A stretch of DNA of 64,000 bases from Bacillota bacterium (GCA_029549985.1 JAKPIB010000031.1:35065-99064), one strand, 5' to 3'; positions 27,567 to 38,236 are shown, counted from the first letter of the stretch. Numbers and translations: made by a program. The notes: generated by a model not told the origin, from the letters alone.

Positions 27567-28592
27567 TTGAAGGTTTCGGATTTTGATTACAGCCTGCCCG
27601 AAGAACTGATTGCCCAAAGGCCGATCGATAAACGGGACGAATCAAGGCTCCTTGTTTACAACAGGGCTGACGGCAGTATAGAGCACAGGGTGTTCAAGGA
27701 TATCGTGGATTACCTCGATAAGGGCGACTGTCTCGTCCTCAATGATACGAAGGTCATACCTGCAAGGCTTTTGGGAAAAAAGGAAGATACGGGCGGCAGC
27801 ATGGAATTTGTTCTGCTCAGCAGGCAAGAGGATGATGTATGGCGTGTACTGGTAAAGCCAGGTAAGAGGGCGCAGATCGGGACACGCTTTATATTTGCAG
27901 ACGGCCTGCTAAAGGCTGAGGTCCTGGCTAAAACCGAGGAAGGCGGACGCCTGGTAAGATTCCACTACGACGGAGTGTTCGAGGAGGTCCTGGACAAGGC
28001 GGGGATCATGCCCCTGCCCCCATACATCCATGAGGAGTTGAAGGACAGGGACCGGTATCAGACCGTTTATGCCCAGCATAGCGGTTCGGCAGCGGCGCCC
28101 ACCGCCGGGCTCCACTTTACGCCGGACCTGCTGCGGAGGATCGAGGAGTCCGGTGTACGGATCGCCAAGGTGACGCTGCATGTAGGCATTGGCACCTTCC
28201 GTCCGGTCAAGACGGAAAACCTTGAAGACCACCATATGCACGAGGAGGTCTACAATGTGGATGCGAAAGCGGCCGATATCATCAACAGGACAAGGGACGC
28301 AGGAGGCAGGGTGATAGCAGTAGGGACCACATCCCTTAGGACCATTGAATCGATCGCTGATGAAACAGGCCATGTAAAACCGGGCAGCGGTTCTACCGGT
28401 ATCTTCATATACCCGGGATACAAGTTCAAAGTGACTGATGCCCTCATCACCAACTTCCATCTTCCCAAATCCACCCTGCTCATGCTTGTCAGCGCCCTTG
28501 CGGGCAGGGAGGAAATACTGAGGGTATACAGGGAAGCCATAGAAAAGCGTTACAGGTTTTTCAGCTTCGGTGACGCCATGTTTATATATTGA
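27567..28592 (+). CDS. queA: tRNA preQ1(34) S-adenosylmethionine ribosyltransferase-isomerase
   Basis: 341 aa. Turns preQ1 in tRNA into epoxyqueuosine using the ribosyl part of SAM. Recognised from [47 protein letters not shown] and the C-terminal [24 protein letters not shown] start behind GGAGAGG. It precedes tgt, the preceding step in the same pathway. Confidence 0.97.
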   Translation: MKVSDFDYSLPEELIAQRPIDKRDESRLLVYNRADGSIEHRVFKDIVDYLDKGDCLVLNDTKVIPARLLGKKEDTGGSMEFVLLSRQEDDVWRVLVKPGKRAQIGTRFIFADGLLKAEVLAKTEEGGRLVRFHYDGVFEEVLDKAGIMPLPPYIHEELKDRDRYQTVYAQHSGSAAAPTAGLHFTPDLLRRIEESGVRIAKVTLHVGIGTFRPVKTENLEDHHMHEEVYNVDAKAADIINRTRDAGGRVIAVGTTSLRTIESIADETGHVKPGSGSTGIFIYPGYKFKVTDALITNFHLPKSTLLMLVSALAGREEILRVYREAIEKRYRFFSFGDAMFIY

Positions 28593-28617
28593 CGGTTGGT
28601 TTATGTTTGTCTATATT
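28589..28617 (+). promoter_or_regulatory. Sigma-A promoter of tgt
   Basis: TTGACG (28589-28594), 17 nt, TATATT (28612-28617), overlapping the queA stop codon. Confidence 0.5.
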
Positions 28618-28632
28618 TGCCTAGAATCATAA

Positions 28633-29760
<1,128 letters not shown>

Positions 29761-29779
29761 AGATTTTTCACATATTGTC

Positions 29780-29808
29780 TTGATAAAGCAGGACAAAGGG
29801 ATTAGAAT
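29780..29808 (+). promoter_or_regulatory. Sigma-A promoter of yajC
   Basis: TTGATA (29780-29785), 17 nt, TAGAAT (29803-29808), 30 bases before the yajC ATG. Confidence 0.55.
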
Positions 29809-29837
29809 ATTACTATATACACAAAGGATGATACAGA

Positions 29838-30185
29838 ATGCTGTTTACCGCACTGGCATCAACACCGACACCAACAGGGACGCCCGGACCGGGAGATGTT
29901 AATCCGGTGGCTGCAATGCTTGTTCAGTTTGCTCCCTTTATAATCATTATAGTTGTTTTCTACTTTATGCTGATCCGTCCCCAGCGCAAAAAGGAAAAGG
30001 AGACCAAGGAGATGCTGGCCTCACTGAAGGTTGGCGACAATGTCACGACAATAGGCGGAATCTGCGGCAAGATCACTGCAATCCGGGATGACGTCGTTAC
30101 CATCGAAGTCGGAAATGACAAAGTGAAGCTTGTTTTCGAACGCTGGGCTATTCGTGACGTAGACAGACCTATATCGGATGACTGA
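29838..30185 (+). CDS. yajC: Preprotein translocase subunit YajC
   Basis: 115 aa. Single membrane helix with the signature FYFMLIRPQRKKEKE, then a small cytoplasmic domain (MLASLKVGDNVTTIGGICGKI). Associates with SecDF, which here lies 27 kb away. A Thr/Pro-rich external N-terminus precedes the helix. Followed by a terminator. Confidence 0.95.
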   Translation: MLFTALASTPTPTGTPGPGDVNPVAAMLVQFAPFIIIIVVFYFMLIRPQRKKEKETKEMLASLKVGDNVTTIGGICGKITAIRDDVVTIEVGNDKVKLVFERWAIRDVDRPISDD

Positions 30186-30190
30186 CAAAA

Positions 30191-30223
30191 AGCCTGTTTC
30201 CGGATCCGGAAGCAGGTTTTTTA
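30191..30223 (+). terminator. Rho-independent terminator after yajC
   Basis: A 12-bp nearly perfect stem (CCTGTTTCCGGA / TCCGGAAGCAGG) followed by six T residues. Confidence 0.85.
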
Positions 30224-30287
30224 TAAGTAATATATGCTGCTCCCGGTGCATAGATTTAACTAAGATGCATTGGGGGAGTTGAGTGGA

Positions 30288-30698
30288 ATGAGAAGGAGCC
30301 GCCAGTTTTCCGCGAAGCAGGAAGACAACTCCTTGCTGCAGGAATTGGTGCTGGTCGTCAAGGGAGCTGTCCTTGCAGTCATCATCACGCTTGTATGCAT
30401 AATAATATTTTCCTTCGTTATGCAGCTGACTGAGCTGCACGACTCTGTCATAAAGCCTGTACTGCAGGTAGTGAGGATATTCAGCATAGCCTTCGGCGGA
30501 GCATATGCGGCGCGGCTTATACGGAAAAACGGCTGGCTGAAGGGTGCTGCCTCGGGGCTGCTATACATATTGCTTGTTTCTATAATAAGCCTTATTTTCG
30601 GAGGAAAGGTAGCCTTTGACATGATCATGCTTTCAGATACCCTGATGGCCCTGATCGCAGGAGCGATCGGCGGCGCGATAGGGGTAAATCTTAAATAA
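30288..30698 (+). CDS. TIGR04086-like four-helix membrane protein
   Basis: 136 aa with four predicted membrane helices (about 20-43, 57-75, 86-103, 112-133). ATG 30288 has GGGGGAG 9 bases upstream. In pattern and position, between yajC and scfA, it resembles the small membrane protein family TIGR04086 of Firmicutes. Function unknown. Linkage to scfAB could mean a role with the SCIFF peptide, but that is only guilt by neighbourhood. Confidence 0.75.
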   Translation: MRRSRQFSAKQEDNSLLQELVLVVKGAVLAVIITLVCIIIFSFVMQLTELHDSVIKPVLQVVRIFSIAFGGAYAARLIRKNGWLKGAASGLLYILLVSIISLIFGGKVAFDMIMLSDTLMALIAGAIGGAIGVNLK

Positions 30699-30766
30699 TG
30701 CTTTCTACTTCAGGTACATTATGCTATAATATGATGGAGACTGTTTTTGAGAGAGGAATGACTGTT

Positions 30767-30904
30767 ATGAAGCATATCAAGACACTACATAAGGGCAATT
30801 TGAAGCAGAGCCTGTCCAAAGGCGGCTGTGGCGAGTGTCAGGCATCCTGCCAGTCAGCATGCAAGACATCCTGCACTGTAGCCAACCAGAGTTGCCAGAA
30901 ATAA
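30767..30904 (+). CDS. scfA: SCIFF ranthipeptide precursor
   Basis: 45 aa with six cysteines (21, 24, 28, 32, 36, 43), matching the name six-cysteines-in-forty-five. The opening MKHIKTL and the core GGCGECQASCQSACKTSC are near-invariant across Clostridia. ScfB installs sulfur-to-carbon thioether bonds on such peptides. ATG 30767 matches the family start and is 11 bases from GAGAGGA; the in-frame ATG 30758 is too close. A hairpin separates it from scfB. Confidence 0.97.
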   Translation: MKHIKTLHKGNLKQSLSKGGCGECQASCQSACKTSCTVANQSCQK

Positions 30905-30932
30905 GGCCGTTCCAAGCCGAATAGTACAAGAC

Positions 30933-30959
30933 GATGGCAGTAGCGCAGCTACTGCTATC
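30933..30959 (+). terminator. Hairpin between scfA and scfB (partial terminator)
   Basis: A 12-bp stem with one G-U (GATGGCAGTAGC / GCTACTGCTATC), a 3-nt loop and only three T residues after it. Likely lets some transcription through, so peptide mRNA would exceed enzyme mRNA. Confidence 0.65.
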
Positions 30960-31045
30960 TTTGTTGAATCAAATGCGATTTCCGCCTTGGCTGCCAAGCC
31001 GACAGACAGGGTCACTCAAACGCAATCGATGAAGGGGTTTAGCTG

Positions 31046-32401
31046 ATGATACACAAGTTTGAAGTAAATGGCATAAAGATGGTCCTTGATGTAAACAGCG
31101 GGGCCGTACATGTGATCGATGAGCTTATCTGGGATCTGCTCGATCATGGACCCGGGTTCGATCCGGATGCTGTAATCAAAGCGCTAAGCGGCAAATATCC
31201 GGTCTCAGACATCCGGGAAGCTCTGGATGAGCTGAATGTCCTTATTAAGGAAAACATGCTGTATACAAGCTGGGAAGACGAAATCCCGTCCATGGCCGGC
31301 GAACCGGTCATAAAGGCTATGTGCCTTCATGCCGCCCATGACTGCAACCTGCGCTGCTCCTATTGCTTTGCTTCCACCGGGGACTTTAAAGGCGAAAGAG
31401 AACTTCTTGACTATGATACAGGAAAGAAAGCCCTGGAGTTCCTGGTGATGCATTCAGGCTTCCGCAGGAACCTTGAGGTCGACTTTTTCGGCGGGGAGCC
31501 GCTGATGAATTTTGATACCGTAAAGAAACTGATAGCTTATGGCCGAGAGCTGGAGGACAAGTACAACAAGAAGTTCAAGTTCACTATAACCACAAACGGT
31601 CTGCTCCTGGATGAAGAGACCATAGACTACATAAACCGCGAGTTCGTCAACGTGGTCATCAGCATAGACGGCCGCCCGGAAGTACATGACAGCATGCGTA
31701 AGACTTGTACAGGCCGGGGCAGCTATGACATAATAGTGCCAAGGGCAATCAGACTGGCTGACAGCCGGGGCCAGAACAACTATTATGTCAGGGGCACCTT
31801 TACTAGGTTCAACAAGGATTTCGACAGGGATGTCCTCCACCTGGCAGACCAGGGCTTTAGGCAGATATCCGTAGAGCCTGTCGTTGCACCGGATACCGAG
31901 GACTATGCCTTGACAGAGGCAGATCTGCAGGACATCCTGGCTGCTTACGACAGACTGGCTGAGGCCTATCTGAAAAGGCGGAAGGAAGGCAGGGGCTTTA
32001 ATTTCTTCCATTTCATGGTAGACCTCAACCAGGGTCCCTGCGCCGCCAAGAGGTCTACAGGCTGCGGAGCAGGCAATGAATATATCGCCGTTACGCCCAA
32101 GGGAGACATATATCCCTGCCATCAGTTCGTAGGTGATGAGGAATATAGGATGGGCAGCGTGGTGGATGGTTCCTTTGACCGGGAAAAGCAGCTGCTGTTC
32201 AGGGGCACCAATGTATTCACAAAGGAAAAGTGCGCTGCCTGCTGGGCGAAATTCTACTGCAGCGGAGGGTGTGCCGCAAATGCCTTTCATTTCAACGGCT
32301 CGATCGACAAGCCCTATGATCTCGGCTGTGAGATGGAGAAAAAGCGTCTGGAATGCGCCCTGGCGATAAAAGCCCTGGAAACATTCGGGGAGTGGGACTG
32401 A
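31046..32401 (+). CDS. scfB: SCIFF thioether maturase, radical SAM/SPASM
   Basis: 451 aa. The N-terminal RRE-like peptide-binding segment (to about 85) is followed by radical SAM motif CNLRCSYC near residue 105, FFGGEPLMN and a C-terminal SPASM region with the expected cysteines (CGAGNEYIAVTPKGDIYPCHQF, then CAACWAKFYCSGGC). It converts ScfA Cys side chains to thioethers. ATG 31046 with AAGGGG upstream. Confidence 0.96.
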   Translation: MIHKFEVNGIKMVLDVNSGAVHVIDELIWDLLDHGPGFDPDAVIKALSGKYPVSDIREALDELNVLIKENMLYTSWEDEIPSMAGEPVIKAMCLHAAHDCNLRCSYCFASTGDFKGERELLDYDTGKKALEFLVMHSGFRRNLEVDFFGGEPLMNFDTVKKLIAYGRELEDKYNKKFKFTITTNGLLLDEETIDYINREFVNVVISIDGRPEVHDSMRKTCTGRGSYDIIVPRAIRLADSRGQNNYYVRGTFTRFNKDFDRDVLHLADQGFRQISVEPVVAPDTEDYALTEADLQDILAAYDRLAEAYLKRRKEGRGFNFFHFMVDLNQGPCAAKRSTGCGAGNEYIAVTPKGDIYPCHQFVGDEEYRMGSVVDGSFDREKQLLFRGTNVFTKEKCAACWAKFYCSGGCAANAFHFNGSIDKPYDLGCEMEKKRLECALAIKALETFGEWD

Positions 32402-32444
32402 TTTTGGCTTTGATGCAATATGTCAAAATTGTATAAATATTTTA

Positions 32445-32473
32445 TTGACAATCAGGCATTCTATCCATATAAT
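32445..32473 (+). promoter_or_regulatory. Perfect consensus sigma-A promoter
   Basis: TTGACA (32445-32450), exactly 17 nt, TATAAT (32468-32473): full match to both hexamers. It starts transcription at about 32480, just before the c-di-GMP riboswitch. Confidence 0.85.
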
Positions 32474-32513
32474 GGATGTTAGTAGGATATTCTGCTTCAG
32501 TTTGGTGCAGAAG

Positions 32514-32626
32514 CCAAACTTGATATATGGGCAAACTATACGAAAGTATAGGACGCAAAGCTATGAGTCTAAGGTATCATCCGTCCTTGGATAATACTAT
32601 GATCGTCAGGCTGCAGGTTAAGTTTT
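32514..32626 (+). promoter_or_regulatory. c-di-GMP-I (GEMM-I) riboswitch aptamer
   Basis: Aligns with the Vibrio Vc2 aptamer: GGGCAAAC, a 5-bp stem closed by a GAAA tetraloop (TATAC-GAAA-GTATA), the invariant GGACGCAAAGC, then P3 (TATGAG ... TATGATCG), and the 3' AGGCTGCAGG. P1 is AAACTT (32516-32521) with AAGTTT (32620-32625). An upstream hairpin, AGTTTGG / CCAAACT (32499-32520), competes for the 5' P1 strand. The binding site residues appear intact. Confidence 0.9.
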
Positions 32627-32652
32627 TTGATCCGGCAGCCTTGTTTTCTTTG
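32609..32652 (+). terminator. Candidate expression platform of the riboswitch
   Basis: AGGCTGC in the 3' part of the aptamer can pair with GCAGCCT (32635-32641), followed by TGTTTTCTTT. This would break P1, so ligand binding should prevent termination (an ON switch). The loop is long (about 19 nt), so the call is tentative. Confidence 0.4.
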
Positions 32653-32868
32653 CGATGACGATAATGCTTCATCCTTTGAAGCTCAAGGCCAGCAGGTGTA
32701 AATATACCAAAGGTCAGTGCAGACATCCCCATACTGGAGGGTACCAGCAACACCAACCTTAAGGTAGGGGGAAGGGCATATAACAGGTGCATCCGGGCCG
32801 GGCGGCATAGGGATACAGCCTTGCCGCTCACCGGAGCCGCACCTATGGATGTTCAGCCGACATTATAC
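32627..32868 (+). other. Unexplained stretch between riboswitch and recJ
   Basis: No convincing gene. A frame open from about 32680 to 32890 has no usable start codon, and the minus-strand ORF here runs across the riboswitch. The clearest element is a three-tier hairpin at 32785-32844 (AGGTGC / GCACCT, TCCGG / CCGGA, GCGGCA / TGCCGC) with no T run. Could be a regulatory RNA or the eroded remains of a riboswitch-controlled gene. Confidence 0.4.
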
Positions 32869-32898
32869 TTTACTATTGGCAGGATATCATAATATAAT
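32869..32898 (+). promoter_or_regulatory. Possible recJ promoter
   Basis: TTTACT, an 18-nt spacer and a perfect TATAAT (32893-32898). The predicted start (about 32905) lies just before the hairpin at 32914. Confidence 0.45.
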
Positions 32899-32913
32899 AA
32901 ATATGCGATCTTG

Positions 32914-32943
32914 AAGCTTCCGATTGAGAAGCTTTTCTTTTTG
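32914..32943 (+). terminator. Terminator-like hairpin directly before recJ
   Basis: A 7-bp stem (AAGCTTC / GAAGCTT), a 7-nt loop, then TTCTTTTTG. It ends 24 bases before the recJ start, so it either stops the riboswitch transcript or attenuates recJ. Confidence 0.65.
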
Positions 32944-32966
32944 ACTATTTTACATGAGGGGTTTGG

Positions 32967-35471
32967 ATGGCTGTTTACGAACTAATGAGTCCTGCGCTGA
33001 ACAATATGGACAGCACAGTGTTGATGCTGAAATATGAGCTCGCCATCAGCGAGGTTGCAGCAAGGCTGCTGGTCAACCGGGGGATAACCACCCCGGAGGA
33101 AGCCAGGTTGTTTCTCTACCCGGCTTTGAGCGGGCTGCATGACCCATATCTCCTTAACGGAATGGACAAGGCTGTTGAGCGTGTCAAAAAGGCGATTTCA
33201 AGCGGAGAAAAAATCATAGTGTATGGTGATTACGATGTGGACGGCGTGACTTCCACATCGATGTTGTACCTGTATTTCAGGTCAATAAATGCAAATTCAG
33301 ATATATATATACCGAACCGCAAGGACGAAGGCTACGGCCTGCACCTGGAGGCCCTGCAAGCGCTCAGGGAACAGGGAGCGGGGCTCATAATAACTGTAGA
33401 CTGCGGCATTACAGCCGTTGATGAGATAAATGCCATGAAGCCCTGTCTGGACATAATAGTGACCGACCATCACAACCCGGGCGAAACAGTGCCGGAAGCC
33501 TATGCGGTCATAAACCCCAAGCTGCCCGGGCAGGCTTACCCTTTCAAGGATCTGGCAGGCGTCGGTGTTGCCCTGAAGCTGGTCCAGGCCCTTGGGGGGA
33601 CAGCTGCTGTAGAGGAATACATTGATCTGGCTGCTATCGGTACTATAGCTGATGTAGTCCCGCTTACAGGTGAAGATCGCATATTGGCGGCATTAGGCCT
33701 TAAGGCCGTTAACGAGAGGCCCAGGCCGGGGATCAAGGCTCTGACCATAGCGTTGGGTTATGAGGATGGCATCATAGATGCAGGCAGGGTCTCATTCGGA
33801 ATAGCACCCTGCCTCAATGCGCCGGGTAGGATGTCGAGCTTTCGAAAGGGCTTTGAGCTTCTTACAGCAGACAACCTGGATAAGGCCATGCCGGTGGCAG
33901 AGGCTCTGGCGGCGGAAAACAATGCCCGCAAGGAGACTGAAAACAGCATACTCCGGTCTGTCTTTGAAAACATCAGGCACCAGACTGATCCAGCCCGTGA
34001 AAAAGTGATTGTGGTCTGTGGGGAGGGCTGGCATCCGGGGGTCATCGGCATTGCGGCATCCAGAGTTGTTGAGCAGTACAATCGTCCCTGTGTGCTTATC
34101 TCAGTAAATGACGGTGAAGGTACAGCCTCCTGCAGGAGCATCAGAGGTTTCAATATATATGAAGCGCTGAAATCCTGCAGAGACCTGATGACCAGGTTTG
34201 GCGGCCACGAGCAGGCGGCCGGCCTGTCCCTGCCCTCTGCCAACATCGATGCTTTCAGAAAAAGAATATGTGAGTACGCAGAAGAAAATATAAATGAAGA
34301 CCTATTGCTTCCCCGGCATTTTTATGACGGGCAGCTCAAGCCCGAGGACATAACGCCGGATCTGCACAGGGAGATAGAGATGCTTGCGCCCTTTGGCTTT
34401 GGGAACCCTGTACCAAAGTTCCTGATCCGGTCCGCCTCCGTAGAAAGCCGGAGGCTATTGGGTAAGGACGGGAAACACCTTAAGCTTGCCCTGGGATTGG
34501 GGCAAAGGTCCTGGGATGCAATAGGGTTCAACATGGCCGCTTTGGACAATGAGCTGCAGCTGGGCTGTGAGGTCGACCTGCTGGCTTCACTGAAGTTGAA
34601 CGAGTGGATGGGCATAAGTACGACTCAGCTACAGATCCACAGCCTGGACAGGTCCTATCGGAGCCGGAGGGACCTTGAGAAGCTGCTCGAGATGTTCTAT
34701 GACAAACTTTTTAATGCCTTTTTTGCTGAATTTATGTATAATGATAATGTAGTTATTACAGAAACGGCAGGATCAAGCAACACCCTTGAGGAAATAAGTC
34801 TTGATGATTTCCATGCTCTGCTTGAGTCCTGCAAGTTCGGTGTCGCTGTGCTGGTCCATACGCCCTGCGCAGCCCAGGCCCTGCTGGGATATTTGCTCAG
34901 CCATGGTGCTTTGGATAAAGTTGCAGTCAGGTATAATGTGCCATGCATCGGAGACGGCGCAGGGAGGAACACTATCCTGCTTGCTCCTGATATGACAGCT
35001 TTTCCTGCCGAAAACTATCATACTGTCATTGTTCCCGACAGCGAAACCGGCTTTGCAGACAGAATACGCAGATTCAATGCCTGCCCGGATGGTAAACGCT
35101 TTATGATTATAGCGGACGGCATGCATTTAAAGGCCAGCCCTTATCATATGGAACTGGAGCTGACCCGCGAGCAGTTCGAGGTCTTCTACAAATGGCTGCG
35201 TGCCGCCAAACCCGGCAGGAACTACTGGACCGATACCTGCCACCTGTCAGCCAGCTTCAAGGCAGATACAGGGGTCGAGCTGAACAGCTTTCAGCTATTG
35301 CTCGCCCTGGAGGTTTTTAAAGAGCTCAATTTCATAGCCCTGGAATCGGGTACACATTACATCAGGGTCAACTGCGTAAAAAACCCGAAAAGCAGAAAGC
35401 TTGCCGAAAGCAGGATATTTGCATTCCATAGGGCGTGGTTAGCTGGATTGATACAAATGAACAATCATTGA
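32967..35471 (+). CDS. recJ: Single-stranded-DNA-specific exonuclease RecJ
   Basis: 834 aa, 5'-3' exonuclease of recombination and mismatch repair. DHH motifs: [13 protein letters not shown] near residue 88, TVDCG, DHHNPGE and, in the DHHA1 domain, [13 protein letters not shown]; an OB-fold follows. A C-terminal extension of about 250 residues, as in long Firmicutes RecJ, adds no motif I recognise. ATG 32967 behind GAGGGG. Starts the recJ-apt-relA string. Confidence 0.96.
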   Translation: MAVYELMSPALNNMDSTVLMLKYELAISEVAARLLVNRGITTPEEARLFLYPALSGLHDPYLLNGMDKAVERVKKAISSGEKIIVYGDYDVDGVTSTSMLYLYFRSINANSDIYIPNRKDEGYGLHLEALQALREQGAGLIITVDCGITAVDEINAMKPCLDIIVTDHHNPGETVPEAYAVINPKLPGQAYPFKDLAGVGVALKLVQALGGTAAVEEYIDLAAIGTIADVVPLTGEDRILAALGLKAVNERPRPGIKALTIALGYEDGIIDAGRVSFGIAPCLNAPGRMSSFRKGFELLTADNLDKAMPVAEALAAENNARKETENSILRSVFENIRHQTDPAREKVIVVCGEGWHPGVIGIAASRVVEQYNRPCVLISVNDGEGTASCRSIRGFNIYEALKSCRDLMTRFGGHEQAAGLSLPSANIDAFRKRICEYAEENINEDLLLPRHFYDGQLKPEDITPDLHREIEMLAPFGFGNPVPKFLIRSASVESRRLLGKDGKHLKLALGLGQRSWDAIGFNMAALDNELQLGCEVDLLASLKLNEWMGISTTQLQIHSLDRSYRSRRDLEKLLEMFYDKLFNAFFAEFMYNDNVVITETAGSSNTLEEISLDDFHALLESCKFGVAVLVHTPCAAQALLGYLLSHGALDKVAVRYNVPCIGDGAGRNTILLAPDMTAFPAENYHTVIVPDSETGFADRIRRFNACPDGKRFMIIADGMHLKASPYHMELELTREQFEVFYKWLRAAKPGRNYWTDTCHLSASFKADTGVELNSFQLLLALEVFKELNFIALESGTHYIRVNCVKNPKSRKLAESRIFAFHRAWLAGLIQMNNH

Positions 35472-35494
35472 TTTTTTATCAAGGAGGAAGGATT

Positions 35495-36007
35495 ATGGAT
35501 CTAAAGCAAAAAATCAGGGTTATTGAGGATTTCCCAAAGGAAGGCATATCATTCAAAGACATTACCACGCTGCTTAAGGATGCAGAAGCATACCGGTACA
35601 CAGTAGATTCGCTGGTTGCTTATTGCAGGGATAAGAATGCGGATATAATAGTGGGTCCCGAGGCGAGGGGATTTGTTCTGGGTGCTCCTGTGGCATACGG
35701 TCTGGGCGTAGGCTTTGTACCGGTCAGAAAGCCCGGGAAGCTGCCTGCTGAGACCGTCAGGTATGAGTATGAGCTCGAATACGGCACAGATGCCCTTGAG
35801 CTTCACAAGGACGCGATAAAGCCCGGCCAGAGGGTCATCATAGCCGACGACCTCTTGGCTACCGGCGGTACTTCCCTGGCAACGGCCAGGCTGGTTGAAA
35901 AGCTGGGCGGGGAGGTCGTAGGGATCATATTCGTCATTGAGCTTACAGAGCTGAAGGGCAGGGAAATGCTCAAGGACTATGAGGTGAAGTCACTCGTAAG
36001 CTATTGA
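35495..36007 (+). CDS. apt: Adenine phosphoribosyltransferase
   Basis: 170 aa. Salvages adenine to AMP with PRPP. PRPP-binding loop [16 protein letters not shown]; opening [26 protein letters not shown] is typical; [15 protein letters not shown] present. ATG 35495 has AAGGAGG; a longer frame from 35435 lies inside recJ. Confidence 0.97.
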   Translation: MDLKQKIRVIEDFPKEGISFKDITTLLKDAEAYRYTVDSLVAYCRDKNADIIVGPEARGFVLGAPVAYGLGVGFVPVRKPGKLPAETVRYEYELEYGTDALELHKDAIKPGQRVIIADDLLATGGTSLATARLVEKLGGEVVGIIFVIELTELKGREMLKDYEVKSLVSY

Positions 36008-36061
36008 GTATAGCTGTTATCTTGCAAGTCCTGCTGTAACCTGGACAGAAAGGAGTTTAGC

Positions 36062-38236
36062 ATGCTGGAAAAGCTGCAGCATGAGCTGGAGACAAAAATC
36101 GAAAAAGCGTATGGACCAAGTGTTGCTGAAAAAATAGGAGAGGTCTGCGACTTTGTCATCAAGGCGCACGAGGGCCAAAAACGGTCTTCCGGCGAACCTT
36201 ACAGCATCCATCCCATCGAGGTGGCCAAGATCCTTATCGATATGGGCATGGATGTAGATACCATCACAGCAGGGCTGCTCCATGATACGATCGAGGATAC
36301 CGATACGACACAGGAAGAACTGGAAAAAAGATTCGGTTCGGAAGTGGCGATGCTGGTAGACGGCGTTACCAAGCTCAGCAGGCTTTCATACAAGACAAAG
36401 GAAGAGCAGCAGGTCGAAAACCTGCGCAAGATGTTCCTGGCCATGGCCAAGGACATCAGGGTCATCATTATCAAGCTGGCCGACAGGCTGCACAATTTGC
36501 GGACCCTTGAGTATGTTGACGAAGAGAAGCAGCGTGAAAAGGCCTATGAGACCCTGGAGATATATGCGCCCCTGGCTCACCGTCTGGGTATTTACAAGAT
36601 CAAGTGGGAGCTTGAGGATATTTCCTTGAGATTCATCGATCCCAAAGGATACTATGACCTGGTCGAAAAGGTAGCCAAAAAGCGCAGGGAACGGGAAGCA
36701 CATATCCAGGAAGTGATCGACACACTCAAGCAAAAGCTCTCCGACATAGTCGGAGACTTTGATATAGAGGGCAGGCCGAAAAACTTCTACAGCATATACA
36801 AAAAAATGTACATGCAGCACAAGGAGTTTGAGCAGATATATGATCTGCTTGCGGTCAGGATCCTTGTCAACAATATAAAGGATTGCTATGGCGTCCTGGG
36901 GGTGGTCCATACCCTCTGGAAGCCCATACCCGGAAGGTTCAAGGACTATATAGCAGTGCCCAAGCCCAATATGTACCAGTCACTGCATACCACGGTCATA
37001 GGCCCCCACGGAGATCCGATCGAGATCCAGATCCGCACCTGGGAAATGCATCGGACGGCGGAATATGGCATAGCTGCCCATTGGAAATATAAAGAGGGCC
37101 GCAGGACTTCATATGATATGGACAAAAAATTCGCCTGGCTAAGGCAGCTTTTGGAGTGGCAGAACGACCAGAGCGATGCCAGGGAGTTCATGGAATCCCT
37201 CAAGATAGAGCTGTTTACCGACGAGGTTTTTGTTTTTACGCCCAGGGGTGATGTGATCGACCTGCCAAAGGGTGCTACGCCCCTTGATTTTGCATATGCG
37301 ATTCACAGTGCCATAGGCAACAGGTGTATAGGGGCCAAGGTCAACGGTAAGATAGTGCCGCTGGAGTATGAGCTGCGTACGGGCGAAATAGTCGAAATAC
37401 TGACATCTCCTTCAACCTCCCATGGACCAAGCAGGGACTGGCTCAAAATAGTCAAGACCAGCCAGGCCAAAAACAAGATCCGGCAATGGTTCAAGAAGGA
37501 AAAACGGGAGGAGAATATCGAAAAAGGCAAGGAGATGCTGGAGCGGGAGGCCAAGAGGCAGGGCTTTGTCCTCTCCCAGCTGGTCAAAAACGAATGGGTC
37601 GAAGGCATATTCAGAAAGTATGGATTCCATACCCTTGATGATATGTACTCTGCGGTGGGATACGGCGGCCTGACCACCAATCAGGTGCTCACACGGCTCA
37701 TCGAAGAATACAGGAAGTCCAACGATACAGCTGAGCCTGCCGGCCTTGTGCCAAAGGAAACCAGGCCTGTCAGGGAAAAGAGCTCATCAGACAACGGCGT
37801 CAGGGTAAAGGGTATAGACAATGTGCTGGTGCGCTTTGCCAAGTGCTGCAACCCGGTGCCCGGCGACCCGATCATAGGTTATATCACAAGAGGCAGGGGC
37901 GTGTCAGTACACAGGGCGGATTGCATCAACCTGACGGACCAGGCCGTTGAGGCAAATCGCCTGGTGGAAGTAAGCTGGGCTGCTGAGAGCAAGGCCTCCT
38001 ATAATGCCGAGATCCAGATCATCGCAAGGGACAGGCAGGCCATACTGGCGGATATCACCAATGCCCTGGCTGAGATCAAGATAAACGTTACGGCGATCAA
38101 CGCGCGGACAGCTAAGAACAAGCTGGCTATCATCAATCTTGTGTTGGAAATACACGATACCCATCAACTGGAAAAGGTCATCAAGTTCTTTGGCCGGGTA
38201 AAGGATGTGCTTGATGTATTCAGGGTCAATGCGTGA
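36062..38236 (+). CDS. relA: RelA/SpoT homologue, (p)ppGpp synthetase/hydrolase
   Basis: 724 aa, full-length bifunctional RSH. HD hydrolase domain (GLLHDTIEDT near residue 74, then RLHNLRTLE), synthetase domain (GRFKDYIAVPKPNMYQSLHTTV near 290; DLLAVRI), TGS domain (VFVFTPRGDVIDLPKGATPLDFAY), zinc-finger-like region (FAKCCNPVPGD) and C-terminal ACT. Both catalytic halves keep their key motifs. Controls the stringent response. AAAGGAG upstream; dtd follows after 12 bases. Confidence 0.97.
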   Translation: MLEKLQHELETKIEKAYGPSVAEKIGEVCDFVIKAHEGQKRSSGEPYSIHPIEVAKILIDMGMDVDTITAGLLHDTIEDTDTTQEELEKRFGSEVAMLVDGVTKLSRLSYKTKEEQQVENLRKMFLAMAKDIRVIIIKLADRLHNLRTLEYVDEEKQREKAYETLEIYAPLAHRLGIYKIKWELEDISLRFIDPKGYYDLVEKVAKKRREREAHIQEVIDTLKQKLSDIVGDFDIEGRPKNFYSIYKKMYMQHKEFEQIYDLLAVRILVNNIKDCYGVLGVVHTLWKPIPGRFKDYIAVPKPNMYQSLHTTVIGPHGDPIEIQIRTWEMHRTAEYGIAAHWKYKEGRRTSYDMDKKFAWLRQLLEWQNDQSDAREFMESLKIELFTDEVFVFTPRGDVIDLPKGATPLDFAYAIHSAIGNRCIGAKVNGKIVPLEYELRTGEIVEILTSPSTSHGPSRDWLKIVKTSQAKNKIRQWFKKEKREENIEKGKEMLEREAKRQGFVLSQLVKNEWVEGIFRKYGFHTLDDMYSAVGYGGLTTNQVLTRLIEEYRKSNDTAEPAGLVPKETRPVREKSSSDNGVRVKGIDNVLVRFAKCCNPVPGDPIIGYITRGRGVSVHRADCINLTDQAVEANRLVEVSWAAESKASYNAEIQIIARDRQAILADITNALAEIKINVTAINARTAKNKLAIINLVLEIHDTHQLEKVIKFFGRVKDVLDVFRVNA

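Noticed and set aside
32577..32831. 84-codon minus-strand ORF
   Set aside because: Runs across the c-di-GMP aptamer and has no clear ribosome site; its residues do not look like a known protein.
32690..32890. Plus-strand open frame ending ISstop before recJ
   Set aside because: No ATG, GTG or TTG start with a ribosome site; it contains the long hairpin, so more likely non-coding or a relic.
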